Assembly (NCBI GenBank): GCA_023248505.1
Contig: JAHFEM010000042.1
Coordinates: 1 to 8,962 of the forward strand
Origin: Nitrospirota bacterium
Lineage (GTDB): Bacteria > Nitrospirota > Nitrospiria > SBBL01 > Manganitrophaceae
DNA length: 8,962 nucleotides
Direction of reading: 5' to 3'
Each line of letters begins with the position of its first letter. The first letter of the stretch is position 1. Of this stretch, positions 7,313-8,962 are shown in pieces. A program made the position numbers and the translations under genes. The notes beneath the pieces are model-generated. The model was not told the DNA's origin. It did no database searches and saw nothing but the letters and a program-made list of their open reading frames with translations.

Positions 7313-7341
7313 AGTGTAGCAAAGGGGGTTCGGACCGTCAA
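7313..7341 (-). promoter_or_regulatory. Predicted sigma70 promoter of the moxR operon, giving a leaderless transcript
   Basis: On the minus strand, TTGACG (7341-7336; 5 of 6 to the -35 consensus) is followed by 17 nt and TACACT (7318-7313; 4 of 6 to the -10 consensus). Only 7 nt separate TACACT from the ATG at 7305, so transcription would begin at or within 2 nt of the start codon. The absence of any purine-rich ribosome binding site in this stretch agrees. Confidence 0.6.
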
Positions 7342-7355
7342 TGAAAGCAGAATGC

Positions 7356-7397
7356 GCGGGCCGATCCGCGACCACACGTGAAGCGAGATCGGCCCGC
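7356..7397. repeat. Long inverted repeat in the moxR/MFS divergent intergenic region
   Basis: GCGGGCCGATC (7356-7366) and GATCGGCCCGC (7387-7397) are perfect 11-bp inverted repeats separated by 20 nt. CGC/GCG just inside can extend the stem with a one-base bulge. It lies 15 bp upstream of the moxR -35 box. No T-run follows on either strand, so an intrinsic terminator is unlikely. A regulator site or transcript-end structure is possible, but the role is unknown. Confidence 0.7.
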
Positions 7398-7413
7398 CGG
7401 AGAAACCGTCGCC

Positions 7414-7425
7414 TATTTGCAAATA
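7414..7425. promoter_or_regulatory. Perfect 12-bp palindrome, possible operator
   Basis: TATTTGCAAATA (7414-7425) is fully self-complementary and stands out as AT-rich within GC-rich flanks. It lies 78 bp upstream of the MFS start and 108 bp upstream of the moxR start. Its position between divergent genes would suit a transcription factor site, but no regulator is encoded next to it, and I cannot assign one. I found no strong -10/-35 pair for the MFS gene here. Confidence 0.4.
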
Positions 7426-7503
7426 CCCCCCGCTTTAGGTAAGTTTGAAAGGGACACGGATGAATTCGTCCCGCCCCAACCCGATTTTCCCCTTGAGGAG
7501 CTG

Positions 7504-8962
7504 ATGCCTTCTAATCGGTCTGCAACCGCCGGCGCCTGGGATTCGCTTCGCCGGCCGCTTTTTCGCGCGCTCTGGATCGCGACCCTCACCTCGAACATCG
7601 GGACCTGGATGCAGAATGTCGGCGCCGCCTGGCTGATGACCTCGCTGTCTCCCTCCCCGATCATGATCGCGCTGGTGCAGACGGCGACCAGCCTCCCGAT
7701 CTTTCTGCTGGTCCTTCCGGCGGGGGCGCTGGCCGATACCGTCGATCGCCGGAGGCTTCTTCTCTTCACGCAGGGATGGATGTTGGGCATGGCGGCACTC
7801 CTCGGTTTCCTCACCCTGGCCGGGCGCGTCACCCCCTCGACGCTCCTGACCTTTACCTTTCTCATCGGCGTCGGCGCGGCGATGAACGCTCCCGCCTGGC
7901 AGGCGATCCTGCCGGAAATCGTGCCCAGACCGGAGCTTCCGGCGGCGATCTCCCTCAATAGCGCCGGATTCAACATCGCCCGCGCGATCGGACCGGCCTT
8001 GGGCGGCCTCATCATTGCCGCAACCGGCCCGGGGGTCGTCTTTCTTCTCAACGCCCTTACCTTCTTCGGCGTGGTCATCGTCCTCTATCGCTGGCCCCGC
8101 CCTCCCCGCCAGAGCCCCCTGCCGGCCGAGCAGATCTTCGAGGCGATTTGGACGGGACTCCGCTACGTCCGATACGCACCGGCCCTCCAGCGGGTGCTCG
8201 TTCGCATCGGGCTGTTCATGTTGGGGGCGAGCGCCCTATGGGCCCTTCTGCCGCTCTTGGCCCAGCGCCAACTGGGCGTGGGCTCCCTCGGTTATGGTCT
8301 GCTCCTGGGAAGCTTCGGGGCCGGCGCCGTCCTGGGGGTGGTTTTCCTCCAGAAGGTCCGAGGGAAGATTCCCCTCCATCAAATGATGACCGCCGCCACC
8401 TTTCTTTTCATCACCGTCATGATCCTTTCCGCCACGTTCCGCTCTTTCGCCTTCCTGATGGCCGTCATGATGTTCGGCGGCATCGCCTGGATGGTCGAGA
8501 TCTCAAGCCTGAATGTGTTGGCGCAAACCCTCTCTCCCGCCTGGGTGCTGGCCCGCTCGCTGGCCGTATTTCTGCTGGTCTTGCAAGGAGGGATGATGCT
8601 GGGAAGCCTCCTTTGGGGAAGCGTGGCCGAGCAGGTGGGAATTCCCGCGGCGCTGATCCTGGCGGCGCTCAGCCTCCTGCTCGGCTGGATGGTCACGGTG
8701 CGGGAGCGGCTGCCGAACAGCGAACAGGTCGACCTGACCCCGTCGATGCATTGGGCCGAACCGGTTCTCATCGGAAAAGCCCGTCCGGAGCAGGGGCCGG
8801 TCCTGGTCACGGTCGAATACCGGGTCGATCCACGCCACGCCGATGAATTGAGGGGCGTCATGCGGGAGCTGGCCCGGATACGCCGGCGCGACGGCGCGAT
8901 GCGATGGGGACTCTACCGCGACACCTCCGATCCGGCCCGGTATATCGAGACCTTCCTCGTCG
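7504..8962 (+). CDS. MFS transporter, MFS_3/EntS-like exporter with a C-terminal ABM-like domain, cut by window edge
   Basis: From the ATG at 7504, 486 residues are read without a stop to the window edge; related proteins are about 530-550 aa, so roughly 50 residues are missing. The transporter part (about 18-400) has many membrane helices and starts with the subfamily signature LFRALWIATLTSNIGTWMQN (19-38). MFS motif A lies between helices 2 and 3 as GALADTVDRRR (74-84). Helix 5 contains the motif-C-like GPALGGLIIAATGPG (163-177). After the last helix, LVTVEYRVDPRHADELRGVM (434-453) and RRDGAMRWGLYRDTSDPARY (461-480) begin the ABM-like cytoplasmic domain common in this subfamily. EntS-like members export siderophores or drugs; the substrate here cannot be told. 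GAGGAG lies only 3 nt before the ATG, tighter than usual. The gene is transcribed away from moxR, and I see nothing linking it functionally to its neighbours. Confidence 0.92.
   Translation, partial: MPSNRSATAGAWDSLRRPLFRALWIATLTSNIGTWMQNVGAAWLMTSLSPSPIMIALVQTATSLPIFLLVLPAGALADTVDRRRLLLFTQGWMLGMAALLGFLTLAGRVTPSTLLTFTFLIGVGAAMNAPAWQAILPEIVPRPELPAAISLNSAGFNIARAIGPALGGLIIAATGPGVVFLLNALTFFGVVIVLYRWPRPPRQSPLPAEQIFEAIWTGLRYVRYAPALQRVLVRIGLFMLGASALWALLPLLAQRQLGVGSLGYGLLLGSFGAGAVLGVVFLQKVRGKIPLHQMMTAATFLFITVMILSATFRSFAFLMAVMMFGGIAWMVEISSLNVLAQTLSPAWVLARSLAVFLLVLQGGMMLGSLLWGSVAEQVGIPAALILAALSLLLGWMVTVRERLPNSEQVDLTPSMHWAEPVLIGKARPEQGPVLVTVEYRVDPRHADELRGVMRELARIRRRDGAMRWGLYRDTSDPARYIETFLV

Noticed and set aside
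6232..7344. 370-codon plus-strand open frame opposite moxR
   Set aside because: It mirrors the moxR coding frame, has no family resemblance and an Arg/Glu/Leu-rich composition typical of antisense frames in GC-rich genes.
7306..7422. Longer moxR reading from the TTG at 7422
   Set aside because: The extra 39 residues do not resemble MoxR N-termini, and they would be encoded across the promoter-like sequence and the inverted repeat.
7413..8078. 221-codon minus-strand open frame inside the MFS gene
   Set aside because: The plus-strand frame encodes a clear MFS protein; the opposite frame is Arg/Ser/Ala-rich with no domain signature.

Overview
The window is GC-rich, tightly packed bacterial chromosome with short intergenic gaps and no mobile elements, RNA genes or CRISPR arrays that I can see. 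Codon usage looks uniform across the genes. The gene set would fit a GC-rich Gram-negative or Nitrospirota-like bacterium, but this is a weak guess because no phylogenetic marker is present.

Region 1 (1-3018, minus strand) reads as one stress-type transcription unit: a MarR-family regulator, a pirin, a signal-peptide-less HtrA-type serine protease, and an NmrA-like NAD(P)-binding protein that runs off the left edge. The first two genes overlap by ATGA, and the next gaps are about 50 nt. In front of marR lies a near-consensus sigma70 promoter (TTGACA, 17 nt, TATATT). An AT-rich inverted repeat sits where the transcript should start, which suggests autorepression by the MarR protein. A small hairpin could mask the Shine-Dalgarno sequence of the protease gene.

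Region 2 (3158-7341, minus strand) is the widespread three-gene set moxR (AAA+ ATPase), a DUF58 membrane-anchored protein, and a TgpA-type polytopic transglutaminase (DUF3488, transglutaminase core, DUF4129). The last two genes overlap. A promoter-like sequence ends only 7 nt before the moxR ATG, so the transcript is probably leaderless. The three proteins are expected to work together at the cytoplasmic membrane, with MoxR as an ATP-driven chaperone and the transglutaminase domain facing outward, but the substrate is unknown.

Region 3 (7504 to the right edge, plus strand) is an MFS exporter of the MFS_3/EntS-like group, transcribed divergently from moxR. It carries the start of the C-terminal ABM-like domain seen in that subfamily and is cut by the window end. 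The 198-nt divergent intergenic region holds an 11-bp-arm inverted repeat and a perfect 12-bp palindrome. I found nothing that clearly amounts to a new biological system. The most interesting points are the composition and control of the marR-pirin-protease-NmrA unit and the apparently leaderless moxR.
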